DNA of 64,000 nucleotides. Source: Desulfobacteraceae bacterium (GTDB taxonomy: Bacteria > Desulfobacterota > Desulfobacteria > Desulfobacterales > Desulfosarcinaceae). Positions 1-9,925 of the stretch are shown here, one piece after another. Location: NCBI GenBank assembly GCA_024230435.1, contig JAAERL010001167.1, forward strand, positions 62,001 to 126,000, given 5' to 3'. The notes beneath the pieces were generated by a model. The model was not told where the DNA came from. It was given only the letters and a program-made list of their open reading frames with translations, and ran no database searches. Positions within the stretch are counted from its first letter, which is position 1. The number at the start of each line of letters is the position of its first letter. The position numbers and the translations under genes were made by a program.

Positions 1-258
1 AGGGCAATTGAAGACGGAGCCACCGTCACCGCAAACCTTGTACCCTGGAACTCCGGAGGAGCTTATCAATCAGCAACTTTGGGCGTTCCAACCATAGCTT
101 ATCTGCCCTTTAATTTCTTTTGCTGGCTTTCACCAATTGTCTCTTTAATTTTCGGCATCTTCAATATTACCATTGAACGGGTTGAAGAAAGTAATGAAGA
201 AAATCTTCAAAACAGTGAAGACAATAAAATTTCTGTTCATCTAACACAAGACAACTAA
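1..258 (+). CDS. Na+/H+ antiporter NhaC-type, C-terminal fragment
   Basis: The frame is open from base 1 to a TAA at 256-258, so only the last 85 residues are present. The stretch LVPWNSGGAY followed by a hydrophobic YLPFNFFCWLSP segment matches the C-terminal membrane region of NhaC-family antiporters, which exchange Na+ for H+ at the inner membrane. A hydrophobic helix follows, then a charged, Glu/Asn-rich cytoplasmic tail. The beginning of the gene lies outside the window, so family assignment rests on this end only. Confidence 0.7.
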   Translation, partial: RAIEDGATVTANLVPWNSGGAYQSATLGVPTIAYLPFNFFCWLSPIVSLIFGIFNITIERVEESNEENLQNSEDNKISVHLTQDN

Positions 259-326
259 TCCCTAACGTTGCAACAAACAATGCCTGTGAAAGATACAAAT
301 CATTCAATAATGCACCGTTTTAGAAA

Positions 327-369
327 TGCGTCAATGGGTGAACACTCCCTGTATGTACCCATTGACGCA
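327..369. repeat. Inverted repeat, 13-bp arms
   Basis: The arm TGCGTCAATGGGT (327-339) is mirrored by ACCCATTGACGCA (357-369) around a 17-base loop. The core words CCATTG and GCGCAA-like sequence resemble the central part of repeat family B found elsewhere in the window, so this may be a relic of that family. It could also fold as a transcript-end hairpin, but no T-tract follows. Confidence 0.6.
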
Positions 370-524
370 ACTTAAAAACTGCTGACACTGGTTCAGCTAT
401 ATGCAAACCAATGGCTGAACAAACTATTTTTCTCTAAAAAATCAAGGATTTGGCGCCGATCTATCGTTAATCGTAACCCCTTGATTTTATTATTGTTGTC
501 ATGCAGCTCAACCGCCGCCAAACC

Positions 525-546
525 GCTTATTTTGATCAAAATAAGC
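525..546. promoter_or_regulatory. Perfect 22-bp palindrome with TTGATCAA centre
   Basis: GCTTATTTTGA and its exact reverse complement abut at the centre. The internal TTGAT/ATCAA half-sites resemble FNR/CRP-type operators but have no spacer between halves, so the binding protein cannot be named. It lies about 400 bp upstream of the phospholipase D gene. Confidence 0.35.
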
Positions 547-945
547 AATACTGAATGGTTTGTAACTTTCATAATTCTGTCTTGAGGATAAAATTGCCTA
601 AAAGCCTGTTTAATCGCAAAACCAAAATGTTACAAATTTGTGATACAGCCAGCCTATTTTTGTAGTGTTTTGACGTGAATTTTCGGCATTTTAGCTGTTT
701 TTGCACTTTTACAGCCGATTTATCAGTTTACGTCCATCGGCTAAATTGGCAAATTTGATCGAAATCAAGGCGTTCGAAAGATTTTATCAAAACTATTCTC
801 CATCCAGTATTGGCTGAACTATTGCCACCGGAACTTCTCATAGAGCCGCGCAGCTGAATCTTTTTTTGTAATGACACCGCTGTTAATATCGTTTATAATG
901 TATTTTTTATAGTTTCCAAAAAACTAAGGATTTACCACGTACTAT

Positions 946-2541
946 ATGAAGCGCAGATGTAAAAAAAAAATAAGCTTCATGCCCAAGTTCTCGAACTTCA
1001 TAGTTTTCAACATACTGATAATGTTCGTATTCATAAACGGGTGTGCAACATTGCCGAGAGGTTTTGAGCGAACTGCGTCCTATGCCTATCCCAATACCGA
1101 AAACACTGTTTTCGGTAAAATGTTCGCCGATGACATAAAAAAATATTCCGGCAAATCCGGATTCGTTTTGTTAGCGAGCGGATTGGATGCTTTCGCATCC
1201 CGCATCGTTTTGGCTAATTGCGCCCAACGCAGTATCGATGCGCAATACTACTTATATCATGACGACTTCATTGGCCGGATATTTACATATCACTTGCTTA
1301 AGGCGGCCGATCGCGGCGTAAGGATCCGTTTACTTGTTGACGATATTAATCTTGCCGGCCGTGATTTGGGAGCAGCGGCGCTCGACAGCCATCCCAACAT
1401 GCAAGTTCGGATTTTTAATCCATTCAGCCGAAACATGGGCCGGGCCATACAGTTTGTTACCCGGTTGGGGCAAGTAACACGAAGAATGCATAACAAGACG
1501 TTTATTGCCGACAATCAGGCGGCTATTCTTGGAGGACGCAATATCGGCAATGAATACTTTGAAGCCGACCCCAATATCTCATTTGCTGATCTGGATGTAT
1601 TATCCATTGGTCCGGTGGTCAGCAAGGTGTCATCGTCTTTTGATCTATATTGGAATAGCGAGCTGGCCTATCCTGCAGTAGTACTCCGCGGGAAAAAACC
1701 GACCCCCGGACAAATTCAGAAAAACCGTCAAGAACTTACCGATTTTGCAAACAAGCATGCCGGCTCTTCTTATATGCAGGCCCTTGAAGATTCGGACCTT
1801 GGAAAACGCATTCGCAATAACCAGCTAAACTACAGTTGGGGTGAAGCTAAAATCGTCTACGATCAACCGGAAAAAATTCTTCAAAGCTACGACAAGACTG
1901 AATATCATTTATCTCCACATCTGAGGCCTTACTTTGAAGCAGTCAAAAAAGAGCTTGTGATCTTTTCAGCTTATTTTGTTCCCGGCAAAAGAGGAACCGC
2001 ATTTTTCCGGAAATTGTGTGAGCGCGGCGTCCGTGTTCGTATTCTTACCAATTCCCTGGCCTCTAACGATGTTGGAATTGTACACGCTGGTTATACCCGC
2101 TATCGAAAATCCTTGCTGCGGGCAGGCGTTGAGCTTTATGAAATGAATATGAAACTCACCAGGCAAGAACGAAAAGCTAAAAAAGGAAAGCGTAGCTCCT
2201 CAAAAGCCAGTCTTCATGCCAAATCATTTGTATTTGATCGCAAAAAAGTATTTATCGGGTCCTTGAATCTTGATCCACGGGCATTTATTCAAAACACGGA
2301 AATTGGTGTCGTGATTTCAGAAGATGGGCTGGCAAAATTTATGTCTAAGGAGTTTGACCGCATTATCAAACAATCAGCTTTCCGGTTGGAGTTGAAAAAA
2401 AAGAATGGGTCAGAACAACTTCTTTGGCACGGGTTGGAAAATAACCGCAAAGTTGTCTATAAAAATGAGCCTCACACCAGTTTTTGGCGCCGGTTGGGAA
2501 TTGGCCTTATGAGCATCTTGCCTATTGAATCACATCTGTAA
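946..2541 (+). CDS. Phospholipase D-family lipoprotein (cardiolipin synthase C-like)
   Basis: This 531-residue protein has two HKD catalytic motifs: HNKTFIAD with downstream GGRNIGNEY (about residues 181-203) and LHAKSFVFD with GSLNLDPR near 422-446. This is the arrangement of PLD-superfamily transferases that make cardiolipin or hydrolyse phospholipids. A hydrophobic N-terminal segment ends in NGCA, a plausible lipobox with Cys33, so it is probably a membrane-anchored lipoprotein. Length and lipobox fit the ClsC/YmdC-like branch better than ClsA. The start is the ATG of MKRRCKKK; no strong Shine-Dalgarno is visible. It converges with the kinase gene downstream across a 40-bp gap. Confidence 0.82.
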   Translation: MKRRCKKKISFMPKFSNFIVFNILIMFVFINGCATLPRGFERTASYAYPNTENTVFGKMFADDIKKYSGKSGFVLLASGLDAFASRIVLANCAQRSIDAQYYLYHDDFIGRIFTYHLLKAADRGVRIRLLVDDINLAGRDLGAAALDSHPNMQVRIFNPFSRNMGRAIQFVTRLGQVTRRMHNKTFIADNQAAILGGRNIGNEYFEADPNISFADLDVLSIGPVVSKVSSSFDLYWNSELAYPAVVLRGKKPTPGQIQKNRQELTDFANKHAGSSYMQALEDSDLGKRIRNNQLNYSWGEAKIVYDQPEKILQSYDKTEYHLSPHLRPYFEAVKKELVIFSAYFVPGKRGTAFFRKLCERGVRVRILTNSLASNDVGIVHAGYTRYRKSLLRAGVELYEMNMKLTRQERKAKKGKRSSSKASLHAKSFVFDRKKVFIGSLNLDPRAFIQNTEIGVVISEDGLAKFMSKEFDRIIKQSAFRLELKKKNGSEQLLWHGLENNRKVVYKNEPHTSFWRRLGIGLMSILPIESHL

Positions 2542-2581
2542 TTCATCGGCCCTATTGCAGTTAATCGCCATATTCCAAAGC

Positions 2582-4969
2582 CTAAAAATAGTATCGGGAT
2601 ATTTTTTCAGACAGAAGATCAGGATCCACGGGTTTGGCTATAAAATCGTCCATCCCCGCTGCAAAACACTTATCCTGATCGATTTTCATTGCGCTTGCCG
2701 TCATGGCGATAATTGGAATTCGATTGATTTTACCGTCCACAATCATACCTGACGACTCGAGGGAGCGTATTTTTTCAGTGGCCTCCAAGCCATTGAGAAC
2801 CGGCATGTGAATATCCATCAAAATAACATCATAATGTTTTTTTTGAAAAGCATCCACCGCTTCCAGGCCATTTTGAGCCACATCCACAACACAAAATAGT
2901 TTTTCCAAGATATGAATAGCCACCTTCTGATTGGTTTTATCATCTTCTACGAGAAGAATTCTCAGATTCATCCTATCTGTCCGGGTCCATGCCCCCGGAT
3001 TATTGTATTCAGAGGTTGAATCCTGCTCCGAAGCAGGCGGATTAATCCCCATTAAGGTGGAAATTGCATTGACAAACTCTACTCTTTTGAGAGGTTTTGG
3101 CAAAACGACATCAAAACCATTGCAGATATTCTTCGTTTCACTGCGTGATTTTTCGGGCACAGTCAACAAAGCTTTCTTAATTGAAGACAGCCTCTTATCG
3201 GATTGCATAGCTTCGACAAAATGTTTATCCTCGATTTTTGATTTGTGTTGATCTACCACAACAATGTCTAATCGAGCATTGTTTGCCACCACTGAAAGCA
3301 TTTCTTCTTTTGCGGCTTCCAGGGTTTGCACAACCTGGGTCGTACATCCCAATTGCTCCAAATACGCCAAGGAAAAAACATCTTCGCCAATCACCAGCAC
3401 ATGCGGATTCATTTTTTCTTCCACGAGAGGAATCCGGACCTGCTTACTGCCGGCGCAATTTTCAAATTCAGCAGTGAACCAAAACGTGGAACCTTTTTCT
3501 TTACTGTTGTGCATGCCGATCTTACCGTTCATCAATTCAGCGAGTTGCCTGGAAATCGACAAGCCTAGTCCCGTACCGCCATATTTTCGCGTTGTGGATT
3601 CGTCCACTTGCGAAAAAGCCCTAAACAATCGATCCTGGCGCTCAAGAGTCACACCGATGCCAGTATCTTCAACAATAAACCTGAGTGTAGTATATGTCTC
3701 TGTTTTTTTTTCAAGCTTGACATAGATATGAACATGCCCATCGGAAGTAAACTTCATGGCATTGTTTATCAAATTATTCATTATCTGCTTCAAACGTAAA
3801 GAATCACCAATAAGTTTTTCAGGAATATCCGCATCAACCAAGCATCCGTAGTCAATGCCTTTTTTAATAGCCCGCAAGCAGAAAATTTCCGTAACCTCGT
3901 CAATTACAGCGGTAACATTAAATTCTATATTCTCAAATTCGAGTTTACCTGCTTCCACTTTTGAAAAATCAAGAATATCATTGATAATTTTAGCCAACGT
4001 GTCAGAGCAGTTTCTAATTGTTGCTGTGTACTCTTTTTGCTCATCATTCAAACTGCTTTCAATAAGCATACGGACCATTCCGATAATACCGTTTAACGGT
4101 GTGCGAATCTCATGGCTCATGCGGGCCAAAAAATCCCCTTTGAGCTGATTCGCATGCTCAGCCGCCTGTTTTGCCTCCTTTAACGCGTTTTCGGCCCGGC
4201 TGCGGTCAGTTATATCAACTCCCGAACAAACAACATAATCGACGTTACCAGTCTCGTTGATCTTTGGAATTTTGGTAATACGCAGCAACCGCTTTACCCC
4301 ATCGCAATCTTTAATCCAGTGCTCGCTTTGCGCCGGGATCTTGTTTTCAAATATTTCTTGAATGCCATCAAGATGAGGGCAGTTTTTTATTGAATCGAAA
4401 ACCTTCTCCACCGGCTGATGCTCAAGCTGCTTTCTGTTGCGCCCCAAAAAAGCCGCGTGGGTTCGATTCACAGCGCCATAAGTCGACTCGTTCTTCATAT
4501 ACCAAATCTGTATATCCACGCTGTTTATCAACAATTCAAGTTCTTCAAGCCGTAAGTTAAGCTGCTCTTGATATAGACGATTTTGCCTGATCAGCCGGGC
4601 ACGCTCCATCGCTTTTTCGATGGTATAATTCAATACGGTGAAATCGGCAATTGGTTTGGATAAAAAATCCCAGGCGCCTGCCTTAACAGCTTCTATAGCC
4701 TCAGCGATAAGTCCGACAGCGGAAATTACAACAATCGGGGTATCAGGAGATTTTTGCCGAACCTGGTGAATCACATCGAATCCATCAATTTCAGGCATAA
4801 TTAGATCCGTTATGACAAAATCCGGCGAACGGGCCTGAAACTTTTCTAGTCCGGAGCGCCCATTTTCCGCGCAAATTACACGATATCCATAACTTTCAAG
4901 GTATTTGCTAAAGCTTTGCCTGATGATTCTTTCATCATCAATTAGGAGAATCAAAGGCGCCTCTGTCAT
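2582..4969 (-). CDS. Hybrid histidine kinase, REC-PAS-HisKA-HATPase-REC-REC
   Basis: About 795 residues. An N-terminal receiver (phosphoacceptor Asp in ITDLIMP, near 55) is followed by a PAS domain (about 145-255), an H-box with [11 protein letters not shown] (His near 286), an HATPase with GTGLGLSI, then two receivers. The first of these is degenerate: its usual acidic pair is replaced although an Asp and a Lys-Pro remain. The last is canonical ([19 protein letters not shown]). No membrane segment is seen, so it is a cytosolic phosphorelay kinase. The ATG at 4969 is preferred over a GTG four codons upstream. No cognate output regulator is adjacent. Confidence 0.88.
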   Translation of the reverse strand: MTEAPLILLIDDERIIRQSFSKYLESYGYRVICAENGRSGLEKFQARSPDFVITDLIMPEIDGFDVIHQVRQKSPDTPIVVISAVGLIAEAIEAVKAGAWDFLSKPIADFTVLNYTIEKAMERARLIRQNRLYQEQLNLRLEELELLINSVDIQIWYMKNESTYGAVNRTHAAFLGRNRKQLEHQPVEKVFDSIKNCPHLDGIQEIFENKIPAQSEHWIKDCDGVKRLLRITKIPKINETGNVDYVVCSGVDITDRSRAENALKEAKQAAEHANQLKGDFLARMSHEIRTPLNGIIGMVRMLIESSLNDEQKEYTATIRNCSDTLAKIINDILDFSKVEAGKLEFENIEFNVTAVIDEVTEIFCLRAIKKGIDYGCLVDADIPEKLIGDSLRLKQIMNNLINNAMKFTSDGHVHIYVKLEKKTETYTTLRFIVEDTGIGVTLERQDRLFRAFSQVDESTTRKYGGTGLGLSISRQLAELMNGKIGMHNSKEKGSTFWFTAEFENCAGSKQVRIPLVEEKMNPHVLVIGEDVFSLAYLEQLGCTTQVVQTLEAAKEEMLSVVANNARLDIVVVDQHKSKIEDKHFVEAMQSDKRLSSIKKALLTVPEKSRSETKNICNGFDVVLPKPLKRVEFVNAISTLMGINPPASEQDSTSEYNNPGAWTRTDRMNLRILLVEDDKTNQKVAIHILEKLFCVVDVAQNGLEAVDAFQKKHYDVILMDIHMPVLNGLEATEKIRSLESSGMIVDGKINRIPIIAMTASAMKIDQDKCFAAGMDDFIAKPVDPDLLSEKISRYYF

Positions 4970-5328
4970 TTTCAAATCCACTTTCGGGTCATCGTATGTT
5001 ATTATTAATCAGCTCAAATACCTATGATTGAATTTTCATCGTACATTATTCAACCAACGATATGGCCGCCAACCGGTCCTATCGGCCTTTTGCCAATATC
5101 ATATCGGCCTTTTGCATGTTTAACTTGACCTTGTAGTTGAATAATATTTTATACAGAAACGTTTGAACGGATAACATATGATTATTATTCTAATCAGGTT
5201 ATCAGAAAAACAAATGCGCAGTTTTTTTCGCCAATTGCCCAAACAATGTCTTGACAAAGTTCACTCATAGTCCGATAATTGGTTCAACCAATTTTGGACA
5301 TTTCCAATTATAACCATGGATAATCACT
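4970..5328. other. Divergent intergenic region with a spaced direct repeat
   Basis: This separates the kinase and the GntR regulator. A 14-bp sequence TATCGGCCTTTTGC occurs at 5080-5093 and again at 5102-5115, an interval of 22 bp (two helical turns), as expected of tandem binding sites for a regulator. The regulator's own promoter and operator lie at 5251-5293. Confidence 0.5.
5251..5293 (+). promoter_or_regulatory. Sigma-70 promoter overlapped by FadR/PdhR-type operator
   Basis: TTGACA (5251-5256) and GATAAT (5274-5279) are separated by exactly 17 bp. The palindrome AATTGGTTCAACCAATT (5277-5293) overlaps the -10 box and probable start site. TTGGT-N-ACCAA is the classic half-site pattern of FadR-subfamily GntR regulators such as PdhR, LldR and GlcC. 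The regulator encoded just downstream probably represses its own transcription here. Confidence 0.75.
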
Positions 5329-6051
5329 GTGCTTGACTCTATTGAAATCAAACAGAGCATTAAACGCACGCGGGTCCATGAGCAGGTCACGCGTATACTG
5401 CTGCGAAGAATCATCCGGGGCAAACTTCAAGTTGGCCAAAAATTGTCAACTGAAAGGGCTATGGCCTTAGAATTCGGGGTAAATCGAACCACGGTTCGCG
5501 AGGCGCTGCGCTACCTGGAAAATCTGGATCTGATTACTATCCGGCAAGGTGACGGCGCCTATGTCAAAAACTATCTGGAAAGCGGGAATATTCAAATCGT
5601 CAAGGCGATTTTGCAAGTCGACAATTCCATGCGGTTTCAAGTGATCACCGCCATTATGGAAATAAGAAGGATAAACAGTCCTGAAATGGCCTATTCGGCC
5701 GCTCTGAAAAGATCCCAATCTCATCTTCAACGGCTTGAAAACACAGCTTTGAACAGATGGGGCGTATCCGTTATCGAAAGGGATAAAAAAATTCATCACC
5801 TCATTGGATTAGCAAGCGGTAATATCCTTCATGTTCTGATGACCAATTTTTACGAAGAATTTTATGATTTCTTCGGACACCTGTATTTTGAAAACGAAAA
5901 AAATAAAAAGCGGTCTGAAAAATTCCATAAAGATATCTTTTTCGCAATAAAAAAACAAAATGCGCAAGAAGCAAAAAAAATAATGAGAGAGATTCTTCTG
6001 TATTCCGAAAAAGCATTGTTCAGTAAAATAAAATGCGGAGCTGACGCATAA
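5329..6051 (+). CDS. FadR-subfamily GntR transcriptional regulator
   Basis: This 240-residue protein has an N-terminal winged helix (about residues 12-80) with the GntR signature LSTERAMALEFGVNRTTVREAL and QGDGAYV wing, then an all-helical FCD-like effector domain. Such proteins usually bind small carboxylates or sugar phosphates. Translation probably starts at GTG 5329, 36 bp after the operator palindrome. The next genes encode glycerol-3-phosphate dehydrogenase and an AGPS-like flavoprotein, so the natural inference is that it controls glycerol-3-phosphate or organic-acid metabolism and itself. The effector cannot be read from sequence. Confidence 0.85.
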   Translation: MLDSIEIKQSIKRTRVHEQVTRILLRRIIRGKLQVGQKLSTERAMALEFGVNRTTVREALRYLENLDLITIRQGDGAYVKNYLESGNIQIVKAILQVDNSMRFQVITAIMEIRRINSPEMAYSAALKRSQSHLQRLENTALNRWGVSVIERDKKIHHLIGLASGNILHVLMTNFYEEFYDFFGHLYFENEKNKKRSEKFHKDIFFAIKKQNAQEAKKIMREILLYSEKALFSKIKCGADA

Positions 6052-6096
6052 GAGCCTGGCTGGGAAGTATTAAACGGCTCTAAGGCAGTCGCAAAT

Positions 6097-6176
6097 TGAT
6101 GCAACGGGCGAAAACGTCATTAAAAAGGCCATATAGATCAAGACAGTCAACAGCGGGGTATCTGCAACTTCCAGCG
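6097..6176 (+). repeat. Dispersed repeat family B, copy 1
   Basis: The stretch from GATGCAACGGGCGAAAACG through GCCATATAGATCAAGACAG to TCTGCAACTTCCAG matches the tail of family B (other copies near 12.0, 17.3, 30.3, 30.95, 52.2 and 63.6 kb). It occupies the gap between the regulator and glpD. Confidence 0.6.
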
Positions 6177-6216
6177 CTCTAAAAAACTCATAATAACACA
6201 ATGGGTTAAAAAACAG

Positions 6217-7929
6217 ATGAAACGCTACACTGAACATATCAAACACGAAACGTTTGATGTTGTTACCATAGGAGGCGGAATTACCGGAGCCACGATTGCC
6301 TATGAAGCGGCGACAAGGGGATTAAAGGTTGCTTTATTAGAAAAAGGCGACTTTTCCGAAGCAACTTCAGCGGCTTCTTCCAAGCTCATTCATGGCGGCT
6401 TGCGCTATTTGTCCAACTTAGAATACGCTCTTGTACGCGAATCGTTGCGCGAGCGCAGGGTCATGACTAATATTGCCCCTAATTTTGTGTATCCTGTTCC
6501 TATTTTATTTCCACACTATCAATCATCTCGCAGAACCAACAAATGGATCTCGCAAATTGGGTTAACACTGTATGACATGCTGGCTTTCGATAAGGGTAAG
6601 ACCTGGGATTTAAGCAAAAAAATACCAGACCATAAATTTGTTCCGCCAGCTAAGGCGCTCAAGATGCAACCTATTATGCAAAAGCGTGATTTTACAGGGG
6701 CTTCAGTTTTCTACGACTGCATAAGCATCTTTCCGGAACGTCTAGCCCTGGCTTTTATCAAATCCTCCATGCATCACAATGCCCGGGCCGCCAATTACAC
6801 AAAGGTGACAGGTTTTCTTATGGATAGCGCAAAACGCAATGTTCACGGCGTAATTGTCAAGGATCTGATCCAAAATAAAACCTTTGAGATACAGGCAGCC
6901 GTGACCATCAATTGCTCGGGGCCTTGGGCAGACAGCGTACTGGAATTGACACGCAAAAAAAACAAAAACAAACGGCTGCGCCGGTCCGAGGGCATTCATA
7001 TTATCACCAAAAAAATCATCAACCCGGAGTCCATTGTCTGTTCGGTTACACCGTCTGGTAGGCATTGTTTTCTAATTCCCTGGCGCGGTCACACATTGAT
7101 CGGAACAACGGATAAGGAATATTTCGGCCACCCGGATGATTACCGTGTTACCAGGCAAAGCATTCAAGAGCTCATTGATGAAGTAAATGCTACCTTTGAC
7201 GGCCTGGCTTTAACGTTCAAGGATGTGCTGCATAGTTATGGCGGATTGCGCCCTTTGGTAGATACTGGAACCAAAGAAACCTACAAGTCTTCAAGGAGAT
7301 ATGAAATCCATGATCATAGCATAAATGGACTCAATCACCTGATTACGGTTGAGGGCGGCAAATGGACCACAAGCAGAAATCTTGCCGAAAAAGTTGTCGA
7401 TCTCCTATGGAAAAACACCAAATTTCCAATAAGCCGTTCCATATCCAGCAGGATATATCTAAAAGGCTGTGAAATAAGGAATATGGAAACATTTATTCAT
7501 AGCCTGAAAAAACAAATCAGGGACTTCGATGAAAACACAGTTGATTACATCGGACGTATCTACGGCACCGAGTGTCATGACGTACTGACTCTGGCAAGAC
7601 AACACAGCGCCCTATCGGAAAAAATAAACTCTGGTGGTGACCTTTTAGCTCAGGCCCTTTATGCCGCCCGCCATGAAATGGCGCGCACTCTTAAGGATAT
7701 CGTTTTGCGCCGCACAGGCATAGCGACACTTGGCGATCCGGGAGAAAAAAAATTGTTACAGGTAGCAAAACTTGTAGCCGAAGAATTGAACTGGGATAAC
7801 GGCAAAATCCATCGTGAAGTGCAAACAACTTTATGCGATCTTCAACTTCCCGAGGAGGTGGAACATGGGCAAGGGCAAAACAAAACGTCCCGATTGGAGC
7901 GAAACGCCACCGCCCAAAGGCAGCTATAG
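6217..7929 (+). CDS. glpD: FAD-dependent glycerol-3-phosphate dehydrogenase
   Basis: This 570-residue protein oxidises sn-glycerol 3-phosphate to dihydroxyacetone phosphate, normally passing electrons to quinone at the inner membrane. The N-terminal dinucleotide fold VTIGGGITGATIAYEA (about 15-30) and the family signature SSKLIHGGLRYL are present, as are a TTDKEYFGHP segment and VEGGKWTT near 380. The C-terminal helical extension (about 430-540) is typical of GlpD/GlpA1. It is downstream of the GntR regulator with repeat DNA between, and its 3' end overlaps the next gene by 65 nt, suggesting translational coupling. No strong ribosome site precedes the ATG. Confidence 0.87.
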   Translation: MKRYTEHIKHETFDVVTIGGGITGATIAYEAATRGLKVALLEKGDFSEATSAASSKLIHGGLRYLSNLEYALVRESLRERRVMTNIAPNFVYPVPILFPHYQSSRRTNKWISQIGLTLYDMLAFDKGKTWDLSKKIPDHKFVPPAKALKMQPIMQKRDFTGASVFYDCISIFPERLALAFIKSSMHHNARAANYTKVTGFLMDSAKRNVHGVIVKDLIQNKTFEIQAAVTINCSGPWADSVLELTRKKNKNKRLRRSEGIHIITKKIINPESIVCSVTPSGRHCFLIPWRGHTLIGTTDKEYFGHPDDYRVTRQSIQELIDEVNATFDGLALTFKDVLHSYGGLRPLVDTGTKETYKSSRRYEIHDHSINGLNHLITVEGGKWTTSRNLAEKVVDLLWKNTKFPISRSISSRIYLKGCEIRNMETFIHSLKKQIRDFDENTVDYIGRIYGTECHDVLTLARQHSALSEKINSGGDLLAQALYAARHEMARTLKDIVLRRTGIATLGDPGEKKLLQVAKLVAEELNWDNGKIHREVQTTLCDLQLPEEVEHGQGQNKTSRLERNATAQRQL

Positions 7930-9574
7930 ATCCATTTTTAAATACGGCGCCCCCAACGCCTTCAAGCATCCCAACGATAAGTGGTATTCCATGATCAAAA
8001 AAGAATTCGGGATGACGGACTTTGATTTTAAAAACAAACAAAACGAAGGCCGCGCTCTGGTATCCATAAACCGCCCGGCATGTTTATCTTCCACGCAAGT
8101 AGAAGCTATCAGTCAAATTGCAGGTCCCGGCAATACATCAACAAACGAATATGAGCGCACGCGATATGCTTACGGGAAAACCTCCGAGGAAATGATGGAA
8201 CTGGGCAGGCAGGTCGTGCGCGAGATTGCCGACTTAGTTGTCCATCCCCGTAACAAGCAAGACGTACAAAATATCGTTATGTACTGTAACCGGGAAAAAA
8301 TTCCGATCTATGTTTTTTCGGGAGGATCATCCGTCACCCTTGGTCTCAGGCCGGTAAAGGCAGGCATTACCCTGGTGCTTAGCACCCATATGAAAAAACT
8401 GCTTGAATTGAACGAAAAAAATCAGACCGCCCGGGTTCAGCCAGGCATGTTCGGCCCCGCCTATGAAACAGCTTTGAACCATGCCCCTGAACGTTTCATG
8501 GCCCGCCGCAGATACACTTGCGGACATTTTCCGCAATCGTTTGAACACTCCACCGTAGGCGGATGGGTGGTAACTCTGGGATCGGGACAGGCGTCAAGTT
8601 ACTACGGCGATGCAGCCGATATTGTCCTTAGTCAGGAATATGTCACTCCTGCTGGAACATTCAAAACGTTAGATTTTACTTCCACCGCCACAGGTCCGAA
8701 AATTCACGATATCATGAAAGGCTCTGAAGGGGCCTTTGGAATATTGGTGGAACTCACCATGAAAATCTTTCGGCATATGCCTGCAAACCGCCGATATTTC
8801 AGCTTTATCTTCCCGTCATGGAAAGCCGCCGTGTCCGCCAGCCGGGAAATCGCCCAGGGTGAATTCGGTCATCCAGCCGTATACCGAATTTCCGATTCCG
8901 AAGAAACCGACAGAGGGCTAAAGCTCTATGACCTTCCCAAGCCTGTCGATATAATTTTGCAAAAACTCGGCTATATGCCCATGCAGCGTTGTCTGTGCCT
9001 GGGCAATATTGAAGGCGACCGGGATTACACCCGACTAGTGAAACGCAAAATCAAAAAAACCTGCAAACAGCACGGCGCCATCTATTCGGGTGAATATGGT
9101 GCGAAAAAATGGGCAAAAACCCGCTATACCGAGCCCTGCATGCGAGAAGACCTTCATGACTACGGAATTATTATCGACACCCTGGAAACCTCAGTTACCT
9201 GGAGTAATTTACACAGGTTGCATCAAAACGTAAGGGCTTTTATTAAACAGCGTCCCAAAACCATCAGCATGACCCACGCCTCCCACATTTATCCACAAGG
9301 AACAAATCTTTATTTCATCTTCATTGGCCGTTTTGATGATATTGATGACTATCGCCGCTTTCACCGGGCAATTATCGGCTGCATAGAAAAAAATGGCGGT
9401 TCGCTTAGCCATCATCACGGTATTGGCAGATTGATGGCCCCTTGGATGGAAAAGCACCTCGGCAAAGTGCAAATGGATGTGCTGCGGGCCTTAAAAAAGC
9501 ACTTCGATCCCAACACGATCATGAACCCGGGAGGTCAACTGGGGCTGGATCTCGAACATCAGGACACGCATTGA
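7865..9574 (+). CDS. Alkyl-DHAP synthase-like FAD-binding oxidase
   Basis: The ATG at 7865 is chosen over an upstream in-frame ATG (7814) because AGGAGG lies directly before it; the product is 569 residues. A PCMH-type FAD domain (VYVFSGGSSVT-like loop, then CGHFPQSFEHSTVGGW) is followed by a cap domain. The C-terminus has GGSLSHHHGIGR (His triad near 516-518) and DPNTIMNPGG. The His-triad motif and an upstream LYFIF tyrosine segment match alkylglycerone-phosphate synthase (AGPS), which makes the ether bond in ether lipids from acyl-DHAP. Coupling to a DHAP-producing enzyme fits. A D-lactate/glycolate oxidase-like role remains possible. Confidence 0.72.
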   Translation: MGKGKTKRPDWSETPPPKGSYRSIFKYGAPNAFKHPNDKWYSMIKKEFGMTDFDFKNKQNEGRALVSINRPACLSSTQVEAISQIAGPGNTSTNEYERTRYAYGKTSEEMMELGRQVVREIADLVVHPRNKQDVQNIVMYCNREKIPIYVFSGGSSVTLGLRPVKAGITLVLSTHMKKLLELNEKNQTARVQPGMFGPAYETALNHAPERFMARRRYTCGHFPQSFEHSTVGGWVVTLGSGQASSYYGDAADIVLSQEYVTPAGTFKTLDFTSTATGPKIHDIMKGSEGAFGILVELTMKIFRHMPANRRYFSFIFPSWKAAVSASREIAQGEFGHPAVYRISDSEETDRGLKLYDLPKPVDIILQKLGYMPMQRCLCLGNIEGDRDYTRLVKRKIKKTCKQHGAIYSGEYGAKKWAKTRYTEPCMREDLHDYGIIIDTLETSVTWSNLHRLHQNVRAFIKQRPKTISMTHASHIYPQGTNLYFIFIGRFDDIDDYRRFHRAIIGCIEKNGGSLSHHHGIGRLMAPWMEKHLGKVQMDVLRALKKHFDPNTIMNPGGQLGLDLEHQDTH

Positions 9575-9682
9575 AACGGCCTTGTGCCCAACGCGTGCTG
9601 TTTGAGCAAACGACTTGACAACGATCCGCCTGTTTATTACACAGTGGCCAGTCAAAAACGGGGAAAGACGATTAAGCTTTTA

Positions 9683-9875
9683 AGGTTGCCGGTGTGTTGA
9701 TAATAATTGTTTGATCAAACATCCGGTTGAAAAGGGAATTCCGTGTAAATCGGAAGCGGTCCCGCCGCTGTAACCTCAATTAGGCCATAAAACTTTAGTA
9801 AAGTTTTTATGCCACTGTTCATTTGTTTGAATGGGAAGGCCATACTAAAGTGGGGGAAGCCAGAAGACCTGCCTC
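9683..9875 (+). promoter_or_regulatory. Cobalamin (adenosylcobalamin-type) riboswitch
   Basis: The consensus blocks appear in order: GGTTGCCGGTG, AAAGGGAA, GTGTAAATCGGAAGCGGTCCCGCCGCTGTAA split over 9742-9773, GCCACTG, GGGAAGGC, and the B12 box AGCCAGAAGACCTGCC (9858-9873). This RNA normally represses B12 synthesis or uptake genes when cobalamin is plentiful. Here the next 500 bp hold no recognisable B12-related gene, only a terminator-like hairpin, a miniature element and an unknown membrane protein. Confidence 0.9.
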
Positions 9876-9925
9876 AAAAGCCTGCCTGAAGCGTTGCGAT
9901 GAGACAGCGTATTTAGGAATGTGAT

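Larger units (their letters stand above)
259..945. other. 687-bp AT-rich intergenic region
   Basis: No convincing gene is seen. The region holds a long inverted repeat (327-369), a perfect 22-bp palindrome (525-546), and around 738-795 a remnant resembling dispersed repeat family C (AAATTTGATCGAAATCAAGG). A terminator for the upstream antiporter and a promoter for the phospholipase D gene must lie here, but no strong -35/-10 pair stands out. Confidence 0.6.
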
